From NCBI GenBank assembly GCA_026391315.1, contig JAPLDT010000005.1, forward strand, positions 1 through 32,726: a stretch of DNA of 32,726 bases. Direction: 5' to 3'. The position numbers and the translations under genes are program-made. This stretch comes from Bacteroidia bacterium (GTDB lineage Bacteria > Bacteroidota > Bacteroidia > Bacteroidales > Prolixibacteraceae). This document shows positions 15,803 through 25,020 of this stretch, one piece after another; position 1 is the stretch's first letter; every line of letters begins with the position of its first letter. A model generated the notes under the pieces. That model ran no database searches and was not told the DNA's origin. It saw nothing but the letters and a program-made list of their open reading frames with translations.

Positions 15803-17614
15803 ATGATAACCGAAATTGAATTCAAACGAACTTCCAATATCTTCATTAATGCCGGGATTGTGGCCCTTTACCAATATTTGAAGGATTGTCAGGATGATAA
15901 AATCTTCGATTACGATTATTCTTTCATCCTTGATAAGGATTCTTTGCATGTGGAATGTGACAAACTATTCACTCTGCTCGAAGATGTTTATTATTATATG
16001 GGAAAGGAGTTATACGACACGAGTGGAAAGAATGCCAGAGTAACAGCCGATAAATATTACTTCACCAAGGAGCCATTTAATTATACTCCTTTTTTTAAAA
16101 TGAAAACTTATGGGTTGGGTGCTCTCATTACAAATGATCCCCAACCAGTACCCAAAGATCCAAAGAATGCAATAACATTTAGAAATCTTGCTGATAGTGA
16201 TTATGAATTTGCTACTTCCGTGGCTAAAGTTTACAATGAAAAGGGATTAAAACTAAAGCATTTTGTGTTAAATGAGAATGGATTTGAAGAATCAATTGAA
16301 AATGAAAAAGGTGATTCAAGGATATTTTTAAATGAACCTTACATAAAAACACAGTTAGAGAAACCTAAGAAGGAATATTTTCAAGCAGGGAATCAGGTTT
16401 GTTATTTAACCAACGAATCGTTTCAAAAATTGGTGGATGCCCAGAATACCTCACCTTTTATAAAAGGACTCAATAATTTCAATTCTTTTTTATCGCCCCA
16501 ATCACAAAAGGTCAGTTGGAAAGCCATGTATCTAAGCCGGTTTTCACCAAAGTTAAACTTGTATACCTACGTAAGCGGATTAGACACTATTGTTTGCTAT
16601 TTTTTTGATTCCAATAATTTAGAGAATTTGAATACTTTATATCAACAGAACAGGAGCATGTTTAAGGATTCAATTCAAATGATTGAGTCAAATTACATGT
16701 CGAATTTTAAAATCCATTCATTTTTCAATAGAGAAGAAAAATTAACTGAACCCCGAGATTTTACAGGAAAAAATGAAACATTGTTTGCTCTAATCTATAC
16801 CATCTACAAACAATTTCTTCATGAAAAAGGCTATGAAGAAATTGCTGATGTAGATGATCTGTTCGATCTCGGTTTTGACAAAATACCGATTTCGCTTATT
16901 TCATTTAAAGCCGATTCTTTTTCTTCAACCCTTCGACCCAATGCATTTGAATACTTCAATAATTTCAAGTATGCCATTAGATTGATCATTTATCTGGAAA
17001 AAGAAGGGGTTAAGTTTTCACAGCTTTTATCCAGTCTTAAATTTCAGAAGAACTCAGAACGAAATTCAGGTAACAAATATCAATTGGAGAGAAAGGGTAG
17101 AGAAAAAGTTCTCACCCAAGTTCTTAATGGGAAATCAGTTGTAAAAGAGGTGTCTCAATTGTATTACCAATGTTTCACTTATCTTTTAAAAGGTGATTCG
17201 GTGGGCTTTAAGAACTATGATCAAATGTTTCTTTTTACTAGCAAATATGAACTAAAAATCAATAAAAAAATGACACAGGAAATGCAGGAAAAAGCCTTTA
17301 AATTGGGCACGTCCATAGGCATGGCAATCGTCAATTTTGATAATCCGAAAAACGAAAATGACAAAAAGACCAATGCAAAGAATGGGCGCAAGTACATTAT
17401 CGATTTGAATAAGTCGAGGACTTTGACACACTTTAATGATGCCATCATCCGAATTCAAAACAAATACCAGATCATTGTAAGCGGAGAACTATTTAGAGAA
17501 AATTTGAATGAAGAGAATTTCGAATCGGTTAAGCAGTTTGCAATCATTGGTGCATTAAATAAAATAAACGAAGCAATAAAACCTTATAATTCAACTACAA
17601 ATGAAAAACAATAG
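15803..17614 (+). CDS. cas8b: CRISPR type I-B large subunit Cas8b (Cst1-like)
   Basis: This 603-residue protein starts at the ATG at 15803 (MITEIEFKRTSNIFINAGIV). The open frame further upstream, back to 15710, runs through a hairpin and is not coding. It is the large Cascade subunit that recognises the PAM and triggers R-loop formation. The segment CYLTNESFQKLVDAQNTSPF then IKGLNNFNSFLS corresponds to the zinc-finger-plus-TSPFIKGL block of Cst1 proteins, but only the first cysteine remains. Position supports the call: its last 14 bases overlap cas7, and cas5 and cas3 follow. Sequence similarity in this family is low, so the assignment depends partly on the operon. Confidence 0.85.
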   Translation: MITEIEFKRTSNIFINAGIVALYQYLKDCQDDKIFDYDYSFILDKDSLHVECDKLFTLLEDVYYYMGKELYDTSGKNARVTADKYYFTKEPFNYTPFFKMKTYGLGALITNDPQPVPKDPKNAITFRNLADSDYEFATSVAKVYNEKGLKLKHFVLNENGFEESIENEKGDSRIFLNEPYIKTQLEKPKKEYFQAGNQVCYLTNESFQKLVDAQNTSPFIKGLNNFNSFLSPQSQKVSWKAMYLSRFSPKLNLYTYVSGLDTIVCYFFDSNNLENLNTLYQQNRSMFKDSIQMIESNYMSNFKIHSFFNREEKLTEPRDFTGKNETLFALIYTIYKQFLHEKGYEEIADVDDLFDLGFDKIPISLISFKADSFSSTLRPNAFEYFNNFKYAIRLIIYLEKEGVKFSQLLSSLKFQKNSERNSGNKYQLERKGREKVLTQVLNGKSVVKEVSQLYYQCFTYLLKGDSVGFKNYDQMFLFTSKYELKINKKMTQEMQEKAFKLGTSIGMAIVNFDNPKNENDKKTNAKNGRKYIIDLNKSRTLTHFNDAIIRIQNKYQIIVSGELFRENLNEENFESVKQFAIIGALNKINEAIKPYNSTTNEKQ

Positions 17615-18491
17615 CATTACAATTACCTATCTGTCGAAAGTATCTTTTGCCAGTCTGAACGGAGCCGATAAAGATGTCGATAACATTAATCCGATAAAAA
17701 AAATCACGCTCGAAAACGGAACTGAATTGCCTTATGTGTCTTCGCAAGCACTCAGGAGAGCTCTGCGAGACAGGTTGGAAGAGATGGGTGAATCCATTTC
17801 GATGGTGACTCCCGGTGAAGGGAAAAATCCAGCAAGTACCGATGGCGATCCAGCTAAGTGTATTGATGATGATTTGTTTGGATACATGAATGCCAGTGCC
17901 CGTAGCCAAAGGACTTCACCTGTTCGGGTTGAATCTCTGGTAGCAATCAATACCTACAAAGGAGACTTGGATTATGGTACCAACTTTATGGGAGTTGATA
18001 AAGGTGGTGAACCAAATATTTATGAAACCGAAGTTCATTCAGGCATTTACCGAGGGACAATACTCATTGAGCTTGACAGGGTTGGGAAAGGCCGCATTGT
18101 AAATGAAAACAAAAAAACCAAGTTTGATGATTCTGACTTTACCTCAAATGAAGTGAAACAACACCGGGTTCTTGCTTTTATTGATGCTTTCAGAACACTT
18201 TGGAGTACAGGACGTCAATCTCGTTTCCTTGCTGATATTTCACCCAAGTTTATTGCTGCTGCTTACATGGGCGTTAAGAATCCAATTTTCCTTGAATCGG
18301 TTGCAATAGACAAGAGCGGAAAAGTAAATACAGAAGCATTGGCATCGGTAGTTTCCGATTATCAAAAGTTTATTTCCGATCATGTTCTTGCAGGTCAGAA
18401 AGCAACTCTGAATTTAGATGAATCTGTTCTTTCGCTGGAAGAAGGATTCAGTGAAATTGAAAGTTGGGTGAAAGATTATTTCAAAGCTTAA
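17601..18491 (+). CDS. cas7: CRISPR type I-B Cas7 (Cst2/DevR family)
   Basis: This 296-residue protein forms the crRNA-binding backbone of Cascade. The N-terminus SITITYLSKVSFASLNGADK, the ELPYVSSQALRRALRDRLEE helix and SARSQRTSPVRVESLVAINTY follow the Cst2/DevR pattern, with ETEVHSGIYRGTILIELDRVG in the RRM-like core. It overlaps cas8b by 14 bases and ends one base before cas5, so the genes are probably translated together. The length is normal. Cst2/DevR-type Cas7 points to subtype I-B. Confidence 0.92.
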   Translation: MKNNSITITYLSKVSFASLNGADKDVDNINPIKKITLENGTELPYVSSQALRRALRDRLEEMGESISMVTPGEGKNPASTDGDPAKCIDDDLFGYMNASARSQRTSPVRVESLVAINTYKGDLDYGTNFMGVDKGGEPNIYETEVHSGIYRGTILIELDRVGKGRIVNENKKTKFDDSDFTSNEVKQHRVLAFIDAFRTLWSTGRQSRFLADISPKFIAAAYMGVKNPIFLESVAIDKSGKVNTEALASVVSDYQKFISDHVLAGQKATLNLDESVLSLEEGFSEIESWVKDYFKA

Positions 18492-18492
18492 T

Positions 18493-19194
18493 ATGAAATA
18501 CTGTATTGTTGAAATAAGGACTCAAACAGCAACCTTCCGGAATCCTGAATTTCAGAATTTCCATAAAACCTTGCCAATGCCTCCGCCCACAACAATGGTT
18601 GGGGTTGCAGGTGCGGCAATGGGGCTTAGCCCAGGTGCATCGCAAATGTTCTTTGAAGAGTCTGGTTTTGTAATGGGTTCGTATTGCAAAAACGAAGGAA
18701 CTTCGACTGATTTATGGAAGTACAATGATTTCAGCGAACGCAGTATCATTTTAAAGGAAATTCTATTTCAGAACTATATTTTACTTGTATATGGTTCTGA
18801 AGATCATTCAAAGATGGATATGTTGATGAAATCATTCAGCAATCCTGTATATAGCCTGACTTTGGGCAACAGTGATTCTTTGGCTAAAGTTGTAGCAGTT
18901 AAAGAAGAAAACTCTACTATTAATAGTGATTCGGTGGCCAATTGTTTGGTAGAGGGAGATGTTATTGAAGAGGTATTATCCAATGCCTCAAATGGAATAG
19001 ATTTCTCAATCTATTCCACATCTGATCCAATTGCAATGGATTTACCTATACGGTTTTCGTATTCTGATGAATATGGAATGCGAAGCGTGAGCCAACGAAA
19101 ACAGTTTTCATTGATCACAACTGAAATGAAACTCAATGTAAAAAAGACGGGTGTCTCCTACAAAGGCTGTTTTATTCCTCTGTTCAACTATTAG
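18493..19194 (+). CDS. cas5: CRISPR type I-B Cas5
   Basis: This 233-residue protein caps the 5-prime handle of the crRNA in Cascade. The family signature KTLPMPPPTTMVGVAGAAMG lies at residues 24-43 after a beta strand (CIVEIRTQTATFRNPEFQNF), in the usual N-terminal RRM position. The remainder is the variable region typical of I-B Cas5. It starts one base after cas7 and is followed by cas3 after five bases. No catalytic role is expected because Cas6 is encoded separately. Confidence 0.9.
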   Translation: MKYCIVEIRTQTATFRNPEFQNFHKTLPMPPPTTMVGVAGAAMGLSPGASQMFFEESGFVMGSYCKNEGTSTDLWKYNDFSERSIILKEILFQNYILLVYGSEDHSKMDMLMKSFSNPVYSLTLGNSDSLAKVVAVKEENSTINSDSVANCLVEGDVIEEVLSNASNGIDFSIYSTSDPIAMDLPIRFSYSDEYGMRSVSQRKQFSLITTEMKLNVKKTGVSYKGCFIPLFNY

Positions 19195-19199
19195 TTTCA

Positions 19200-21428
19200 A
19201 TGGAAGAAATCCTTGCCAAAAAGAACCCAAAAGAATCTTTAATATTTCACACCGAAAGTGTTTTAGCGGTATGGGATATTCTTTCTACACAATTAAAGGA
19301 AACTATACCAAATCCAGAGTTTTGGGAACTGTCATTTATTGCTGCTCTTCTACACGATATCGGAAAGGTTTCTTTGAATTTTCAGGATATGATGCATGGA
19401 CGGATCAATACCTTTGAGAACTACATTCGTCATGAACTTTATTCCGGTTCATTCATCTTGCTGAACGACAAGAAAAGATTTTCTTCAAATCCATTACCGG
19501 TTTTGAGTGTTTTTAGCCATCACAAATCACTGATTGAAGATGTTTTTGATAAAGAAAATGACTATGTTGATGTGTTATTCCATAAAGAATCGTTTGATTT
19601 TATCGTCAGTTATTATCAGCAAAAGCTCGTTGAAAGAGGAATTAAGTTTGAATTTGAACAGAGAGTTATTTCACAACTTTCAGCCAAAATACCTTTGCAT
19701 AGATATATCAGGACATTTAAAGATTATCTCTTAAATACCTCTGTCAACTTTGATATAGACACTCGAAAAGAATACATCTATCATAAAGCCATTCTGAACA
19801 TTTGCGATTGGTTGGGTTCAGCACACAAAGAGCCTGACAAAGGGATGACTTTTTCTATCGATATTCTAAAAGGTAGAATTGTTTCCAAACTACGTGATGA
19901 CGGTAAAACGAATATTGCAGATGGCTTTCAGTTCCGTGAATTTCAATTGAAGGGTATTGTTCCACAAAATGTAATTGCAATTGCACCAACGGGCAGCGGA
20001 AAAACAGAAGCGGCTTTATTGTGGGCATCGCAGAAGAATGCTCTTGAGCGAATTATCTATTTGCTTCCTACGCGAGTAACATCCAATGCCATTCATAAGC
20101 GGTTGCAATCTTATTTTGATAATACTGAAGTCGCAATTGTACATTCCTCTGCAATGTTTTATCGCAAAGAGACAAATGAGAATTATGACCAGAAGGAATA
20201 TTTGAAAGACAAAACCTTCTTTCAAAATGTAAATGTTTGTACCATCGATCAAGTTCTAACACAAGGGTTCAATTTAGGCTACTGGGAATTAAAAACCTTT
20301 CACATGATGAACGCTTGGGTAGTGATAGATGAAATTCATCTTTATGCCCCTTATACCCTTGCACTTATCATTTCAACCATTAATTATCTTAAAAGCGAAT
20401 TTGGAGCTCGATTCTTTATTATGAGTGCTACAATGCCTCTAAAACTTCAGCAACTATTAGGAAAAACATTAGGAGAAGGAGATTTTCAATTCATTCAGGA
20501 CAAGGAGTTGTTGGATAAAGCGAGAAATATTTTTGAAACACGGGATTGTGTGATCGATGAACTACTGGAGGAAATTAAAGCAGAAATTGAATTTGAAAAG
20601 AAAGTTCTGGTAGTTGTAAATACCGTTGATGAAGCCATTCGAATTTATAATGAATTAAAGGACTCTGCATCGAAGGCATTTTGCTACCATTCGCGTTTTA
20701 TGCAAAAGGACAGGTTGGACAAGGAAGCTGAGATACTTAAAGCTGAGAATTCTGGCAAATCTTTATTATTGGTAGCAACACAAGTTGTCGAGGTAAGTCT
20801 TGATATTGACTTTGATATCCTTTATTCCGAGAATGCACCAATTGATGCGATTGTTCAGCGTGCTGGCCGCGTTAATAGAAAAAGAGAAAAGAAGAATACA
20901 AAGGTAGTTGTGTTTAAGGAATCAGAAATAACACTGAAGTGGGTTTATGACGTTCCATATATTCTGGATAATACTTTTTCTTCCTTAAAGAATCATGAAG
21001 GAGATTCATTAACTGAAATACAATTGCTCGAAATGGTCAATGACGTCTATAAAGACATTGATATTGAGACCAATGAACATTTTATTGATGGTAAAAGGAA
21101 GTACAACGAGATTCAAAGAGCCCTTCATTTCATAAAGGACAATATCAATAAAGATGACGTTTATACAAGGGAAGGATTGGATACGATTTCGGTAATTCCA
21201 ATGGTGAATCTTGCAAATAAAGACGGTGAAGAAGAAATTTATTGGTCGTTTGATTTTAAGAAGAAGGAAACATTTGAGAAAGCGAAGCATGAATTATCAG
21301 TGCGAAAGTCGAGGAAATATAAATATTTGATTGAACGTGACGAGAAGGGTTTCAACTATATTGATGCTGATTACGATTATGAGGTTGGTTTGCAATGGAA
21401 GGAAATAAAATCCTATGCAATCATTTAA
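19200..21428 (+). CDS. cas3: CRISPR helicase-nuclease Cas3
   Basis: This 742-residue protein joins an N-terminal HD nuclease to a superfamily 2 helicase. HD-domain residues are His17, His52-Asp53 (LLHDIGK), His107-His108 and Asp203 (ICDWLGSAHKE). The helicase shows APTGSGKT (263-270), the DEIH box (377-380), SATMP (409-413) and motif VI QRAGRVNRK. It unwinds and degrades DNA bound by Cascade. It is complete, so interference is likely functional. The next cas gene, cas6, is 875 bases away because a RAYT transposase lies between them. Confidence 0.96.
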   Translation: MEEILAKKNPKESLIFHTESVLAVWDILSTQLKETIPNPEFWELSFIAALLHDIGKVSLNFQDMMHGRINTFENYIRHELYSGSFILLNDKKRFSSNPLPVLSVFSHHKSLIEDVFDKENDYVDVLFHKESFDFIVSYYQQKLVERGIKFEFEQRVISQLSAKIPLHRYIRTFKDYLLNTSVNFDIDTRKEYIYHKAILNICDWLGSAHKEPDKGMTFSIDILKGRIVSKLRDDGKTNIADGFQFREFQLKGIVPQNVIAIAPTGSGKTEAALLWASQKNALERIIYLLPTRVTSNAIHKRLQSYFDNTEVAIVHSSAMFYRKETNENYDQKEYLKDKTFFQNVNVCTIDQVLTQGFNLGYWELKTFHMMNAWVVIDEIHLYAPYTLALIISTINYLKSEFGARFFIMSATMPLKLQQLLGKTLGEGDFQFIQDKELLDKARNIFETRDCVIDELLEEIKAEIEFEKKVLVVVNTVDEAIRIYNELKDSASKAFCYHSRFMQKDRLDKEAEILKAENSGKSLLLVATQVVEVSLDIDFDILYSENAPIDAIVQRAGRVNRKREKKNTKVVVFKESEITLKWVYDVPYILDNTFSSLKNHEGDSLTEIQLLEMVNDVYKDIDIETNEHFIDGKRKYNEIQRALHFIKDNINKDDVYTREGLDTISVIPMVNLANKDGEEEIYWSFDFKKKETFEKAKHELSVRKSRKYKYLIERDEKGFNYIDADYDYEVGLQWKEIKSYAII

Positions 21429-21514
21429 TTGATTAAGATTGATATTCTTATATCCCTTCAGGCTGGTGTTCTGGTGCGCTGCTCCTGCTACGGGTACGCC
21501 CATGTCTGGGGGCA

Positions 21515-21598
21515 AAGCTCATGTCAGGGGATGATGGCCCTGTCTCTGGGGACGGTGCCCCCAGTTAGAATGTCTCAGACTTTCAGCCTGAGGAGTGG
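21515..21598 (+). repeat. Left arm of the RAYT flanking inverted repeat
   Basis: This arm is an imperfect inverted match to 22130-22213, with several blocks of 10 or more identical bases. It contains a CTGGGGACGGTGCCCCCAG hairpin and the palindromic-looking TTTCAGCCTGA. Confidence 0.6.
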
Positions 21599-21673
21599 GG
21601 CTGGAGTTCCGGGGCGCTTCACCTGCTACGGATATCGTCCCAATCTATGAATATGAACAAATAAAATTATACT

Positions 21674-22129
21674 ATGGGTCAATCACTATCGCAAATGTAC
21701 ATCCACCTCGTCTTCGGCACCAAAGGCCGGATGTCCTTTCTCACTCCCATCATTGAGAAAAGGGTGCATGCCTATATGGCCGGCACACTGCAACAATACG
21801 AAAGCCCGGCACTCATCATCAACTCGGTACCCGACCATGTCCACATCTTGTTGAGGTTATCGAAGAATTATGCACTGGCCAAAGTTGTTGAGGAGGTGAA
21901 AAAAGAATCTTCAAAATGGATAAAGACCATTGAAGGTGGGACAAAACAGTTCAAGTGGCAAATCGGATATGGAGCCTTCTCTGTTAGCAGCTCAAAAGTT
22001 GAAGTGGTAAAACGCTACATCGAAAACCAAAAAGAACATCATGGCTACCAGACCTTTCAGGAAGAATTGGAACAACATATAAAAGAGTATGACATTATTG
22101 AATACGATCCAAAGTATTTCTGGGATTAA
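21674..22129 (+). CDS. REP-associated tyrosine transposase (RAYT, IS200/IS605 TnpA superfamily)
   Basis: This 151-residue Y1 transposase begins MGQSLSQMYIHLVFGTKGRM, the usual family start. The HUH metal site is DHVHILL (near 54-60) and the catalytic tyrosine is in VKRYIENQKEHH (near 115-126). IYHLVFGTK- and HHGYQTFQEE-type segments place it among the RAYTs, which act on single-stranded REP-like hairpins. Such hairpins flank it here. The frame is intact. It is a passenger in the cas operon and is not known to take part in CRISPR function; it may reduce or alter cas6-cas1-cas2-cas4 expression. Confidence 0.9.
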   Translation: MGQSLSQMYIHLVFGTKGRMSFLTPIIEKRVHAYMAGTLQQYESPALIINSVPDHVHILLRLSKNYALAKVVEEVKKESSKWIKTIEGGTKQFKWQIGYGAFSVSSSKVEVVKRYIENQKEHHGYQTFQEELEQHIKEYDIIEYDPKYFWD

Positions 22130-22213
22130 CCACTATCAGGCTGAAGGCCTGACAGATCATAACTTGGGGCATCGTCCCAAGATTAGAGCCATCATCCCCA
22201 TCTATGAGCCATC
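22130..22213 (-). repeat. Right arm of the RAYT flanking inverted repeat
   Basis: Starting at the last base of the transposase stop region, this arm is the inverted partner of 21515-21598. It includes TCAGGCTGAAGGCCTGA and CTTGGGGCATCGTCCCAAG hairpins. The sequence from 22214 to 22275 carries more GGGGAC/GTCCCC stems. Confidence 0.6.
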
Positions 22214-22303
22214 CTCCCCAGCTAAGCGAGGACTCGTCCCCGACTACCCCAGGCAAACCGCCTGACACAAGATATGATCATCAATCGGATATAACTAAAT
22301 ACT

Positions 22304-22963
22304 ATGCAAATAACGCAAACAATCATCCAATTTCCCGACATCGAGCTGCAAACCCGCGATGCCCATAAACTGCGTGGTTATTTTGGCAGCTTGTTTAAAG
22401 AGCATTCGCCCTTGTTACATAACCATTATGAGGATGGATCGTCGCGATATGCCTATCCGCTGGTTCAATATAAGGTAATTGATAAGATACCTGTATTACT
22501 TGGTTTTCAGGAGGGTGCAGACCTGCTTATTTCATTGTTTTTGCAGATAAGAGAGATAGATATTGAGGGACAACGTTATCCGGTATTGGCTAAAAATATT
22601 CAGCAGAAACAATGTGAATTGTCGGTGAACAAGCAGTTATACAACTATTCCTTTAAAACACTGTGGATGGCGCTCAACCAGGAAAACTTTAAGAAATACG
22701 AAGCATTGGACGAACCGGACCGAGCTGGCTTTTTGAACCATCAACTTCAGAACAATATTTTAAGTTTCTACAAAGGTCTGTCGTTTCGCACAGACGAACG
22801 TATCATGGTAATAACAAGGCTGGAAGAAAAGCAAACGCTGTTTAAAAACCAGTCGATGCTCGCCTTCTCGGGTCAGTTTACCAGTAATGCATACCTTCCC
22901 GAATGGACGGGAATTGGCAAAGCCGTAAGCCGCGGGTTTGGAACTGTAAGTCTAACAAAATAA
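22304..22963 (+). CDS. cas6: CRISPR pre-crRNA endonuclease Cas6
   Basis: This 219-residue protein ends with the glycine-rich loop of Cas6, GIGKAVSRGFGTVSL, the most diagnostic feature of the family. The N-terminal half reads as the first ferredoxin-like fold (IIQFPDIELQTRDAHKLRGY, YPLVQYKVIDKIPVLLGFQE). It cleaves the array transcript within the repeat, leaving an 8-nt handle; the repeat end ATTGAAAC fits. Histidines near residues 21, 34 and 39-41 are candidates for catalysis but cannot be ranked. It begins the cas6-cas1-cas2-cas4 block, 10 bases before cas1. The size is that of the Bacteroidota type. Confidence 0.87.
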   Translation: MQITQTIIQFPDIELQTRDAHKLRGYFGSLFKEHSPLLHNHYEDGSSRYAYPLVQYKVIDKIPVLLGFQEGADLLISLFLQIREIDIEGQRYPVLAKNIQQKQCELSVNKQLYNYSFKTLWMALNQENFKKYEALDEPDRAGFLNHQLQNNILSFYKGLSFRTDERIMVITRLEEKQTLFKNQSMLAFSGQFTSNAYLPEWTGIGKAVSRGFGTVSLTK

Positions 22964-22973
22964 AGATTGAAGA

Positions 22974-23966
22974 ATGCAACTGATAATCAATTCTTATGGT
23001 GCCTATGTACACGTAAAAGATGAACTTTTCGAAGTAACGCTGACCAAAGATGGGGAAAAGCAAAAAAGCCATTTTGCAAGTCAGAAAGTAACCTCAATCC
23101 TGATGAGTAAAGGTTCCGCATTAAGTACAGATGCAGTGATATTGGCCATGAAGAATAACATTGATATTATTGTCTTCGAACGGGATGGAATGCCAGTCGG
23201 CCGGTTCTGGCACAGCAAACCCGGAAGTACTTCAAGGATACGAAAGCAACAACTCGAAGCCAGCCTGAACGAAACAGGTGTTTACTGGATAAAAAACTGG
23301 CTTACCGGGAAGTTGGATAACCAGGTAGAATTGCTGAAACGCCTTAAAAACCATCGTCCAGCGACTGCTGATGTTATTCAGGAGAAAATAGATGGGATCA
23401 TTGCTATGAAATCAAAGATGAAAGAACTGAAAGGTGATAAAATTGATTTAGTGGACGATACGCTGAGAGGATTGGAAGGCACCGCCGGTCGTATCTATTT
23501 TCAGATATTGAGTTCTTTGTTGTCTGAGCGATATCAGTTTTCGGGCCGCAGCTTTCGACCCGCCATAGATCCATTCAATGCGTTCCTGAATTATGCTTAC
23601 GGTGTATTATACAGCCGGGTAGAAAAAGTACTGGTAATTGCAGGACTTGATCCTTATGTTGGATTTATGCACCGCGATGATTACAATATGAAAAGCATGG
23701 TGTTCGATTTTATTGAACCTTATCGCACGTATGCCGATGAAGTAGTATTCAAATTATTTTCGGCTAAAAAAGTGAATGATGGCCATACAGATAAGATTAC
23801 AAACGGGATGAGCCTTAATGCAGATGGGAAAAATCTGTTGATTCAGTCGCTGATGCAATTTATTGATGAAGATAAAATCCGGTATAACGGACGTAATCAA
23901 ACCCGGATGAATGCCATGCAAATGGATGCGCATCAGTTTGCAAACAAGTTAATTCATAAGCCATGA
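22974..23966 (+). CDS. cas1: CRISPR integrase Cas1 (I-B type)
   Basis: This 330-residue protein integrates new spacers together with Cas2. The metal ligands of the family are visible as Glu168 (RGLEGTAGRIYF), His233 (VGFMHRDDYN) and Glu248 (VFDFIEPYR). The N-terminal beta domain includes STDAVILAMKNNIDIIVFER. Its last four bases overlap the cas2 start (ATGA), indicating translational coupling. All signs are of an active adaptation gene. Confidence 0.97.
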   Translation: MQLIINSYGAYVHVKDELFEVTLTKDGEKQKSHFASQKVTSILMSKGSALSTDAVILAMKNNIDIIVFERDGMPVGRFWHSKPGSTSRIRKQQLEASLNETGVYWIKNWLTGKLDNQVELLKRLKNHRPATADVIQEKIDGIIAMKSKMKELKGDKIDLVDDTLRGLEGTAGRIYFQILSSLLSERYQFSGRSFRPAIDPFNAFLNYAYGVLYSRVEKVLVIAGLDPYVGFMHRDDYNMKSMVFDFIEPYRTYADEVVFKLFSAKKVNDGHTDKITNGMSLNADGKNLLIQSLMQFIDEDKIRYNGRNQTRMNAMQMDAHQFANKLIHKP

Positions 23967-24253
23967 TTTGTTGGTTGCTATATGACATTAAAAAGAATAA
24001 GCCACGAACCAAAGTGGCTAAAATCTGCAAGCTATCGGGATTGTATAGGGTTCAGAAATCCGTCTTTCTGGGAAGTCTGGAGGAAAATGAGCGGGATACG
24101 CTCAATTTACAGGTGAATGAACTGATTGATGAAGAGACAGACTCGGTTTATATTTTCCCTATGAGTAAAAATGAGCTAAGACAAACTGTTCTTTTAGGAC
24201 AAGCCTTTGATAAAAAATTGGTCACCGATGAAGTAAAAGCCCTGTTTTTCTGA
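23963..24253 (+). CDS. cas2: CRISPR adaptation protein Cas2
   Basis: This 96-residue protein is the Cas1 partner that scaffolds the spacer-integration complex. Its first strand is MICWLLYDIKKNKPRTKVAK with the conserved Asp8 at the strand end, followed by GLYRVQKSVFLGSL, the typical second-strand segment. It overlaps cas1 by four bases and cas4 by one base. Confidence 0.96.
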   Translation: MICWLLYDIKKNKPRTKVAKICKLSGLYRVQKSVFLGSLEENERDTLNLQVNELIDEETDSVYIFPMSKNELRQTVLLGQAFDKKLVTDEVKALFF

Positions 24254-24825
24254 TGTCAGTCACTCCGTCACATATCATTGAATACCTCTATTGTCCGCGG
24301 TTTACCTACTACGAATACGTTTTATGTATTCCTCAATATGAAGAACGGCACTACAAAGTCGAAAGGGGGAGGCAGGTACACGACGAGAAATTGGAACGCA
24401 ATAAGGATTACCTGAGAAAAAAAATTGGCGTGGTTGAAAAATATGCCGACCAATATTTGACCAATGAGTTGTTGCGTGGATCCGTTGATGAAGTTTTACT
24501 GTTAAATGATGGTTCAATGGCTCCGCTTGACTATAAATTTGCTATATTTGAGGATCGAATTTACGAAACGTATCGGACTCAGCTTGAGTGTTATGCTGTT
24601 TTAATTGAAGAGAATTTTCATAAAGTGGTCAACAAAGGTTTTCTTGTTTACACGCGCTCTTCAAACAAGCTCGTTGAAGTTGAAATTAATGAAAGTGCTA
24701 AAAATGATGTTCGACGTATTTGCAGGGAAGTTAATGAGGTAATCATTCAAAATTATTATCCAAAAGCGACCAAATTCAAACAACGTTGCGTGGAATGCAC
24801 CTATCGAAATGTTTGTGTTAAATAG
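24253..24825 (+). CDS. cas4: CRISPR-associated exonuclease Cas4
   Basis: This 190-residue RecB-family nuclease trims prespacers and helps choose those with a correct PAM. The four iron-sulfur cysteines are Cys14 (EYLYCPRF) and Cys179, Cys182 and Cys188 (RCVECTYRNVCVK). Nuclease residues are His43 (RGRQVHDE), Asp79 (GSVDEVLLL) and Asp93 with Lys95 (PLDYKF), followed by the QLECYAVLIEE helix with Gln and Tyr. It overlaps the cas2 stop by one base and is the last gene before the leader. Confidence 0.95.
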   Translation: MSVTPSHIIEYLYCPRFTYYEYVLCIPQYEERHYKVERGRQVHDEKLERNKDYLRKKIGVVEKYADQYLTNELLRGSVDEVLLLNDGSMAPLDYKFAIFEDRIYETYRTQLECYAVLIEENFHKVVNKGFLVYTRSSNKLVEVEINESAKNDVRRICREVNEVIIQNYYPKATKFKQRCVECTYRNVCVK

Positions 24826-25020
24826 TCGTTCACGGGTGGTAATTTATTTTAAAGGAACAAGAAACAATATATAAGGAGCAGCAATACAGTAAATTAAACT
24901 CTCGGAAATGACCAATAAAAATCAAATATTTAAGTTCTTTGACATGTTGAAAATTGAATACTCTATCATTCAAGAATACTTGTATCTTCCAGGAAAACAG
25001 ACTGATAAATATCAGTACGA
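24826..25020 (+). promoter_or_regulatory. CRISPR leader
   Basis: This AT-rich, non-coding 195-base stretch separates cas4 from the first repeat. The repeat ends in ATTGAAAC on the plus strand, so transcription should run rightward from here and new spacers should enter at this side. A near-consensus -7 box, TATCTTCC, lies at 24983-24990. The palindrome ACTGATA-AA-TATCAGT at 25001-25016 is four bases from the first repeat and may guide integration or bind a regulator. Confidence 0.75.
25001..25016. repeat. Perfect palindrome at the leader end
   Basis: ACTGATA and TATCAGT are separated by AA, giving a 7-bp perfect inverted repeat four bases before the first CRISPR repeat. Confidence 0.7.

Larger units (their letters stand above)
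21450..22275 (+). mobile_element. RAYT/IS200-like element inserted between cas3 and cas6
   Basis: A REP-type transposase gene is bordered by GC-rich, stem-loop-forming, non-coding arms unlike the AT-rich cas genes. The left arm (about 21515-21598) and right arm (about 22130-22213) are imperfect inverted copies: both contain GGGATGATGGC, then GGGACGrTGCCCC, then TTCAGCCTGA and end at GTGG when read toward the gene. Stem examples are TGGGG with CCCCA (21547-21562) and TTGGG with CCCAA (22164-22180). Outer borders are approximate. Confidence 0.7.

Noticed and set aside
25001-25016. Possible relation of the leader palindrome to the 18-bp direct repeat, since both contain ACTGATAAA
   Set aside because: Only nine bases are shared and the contexts differ; this is expected by chance in AT-rich DNA.
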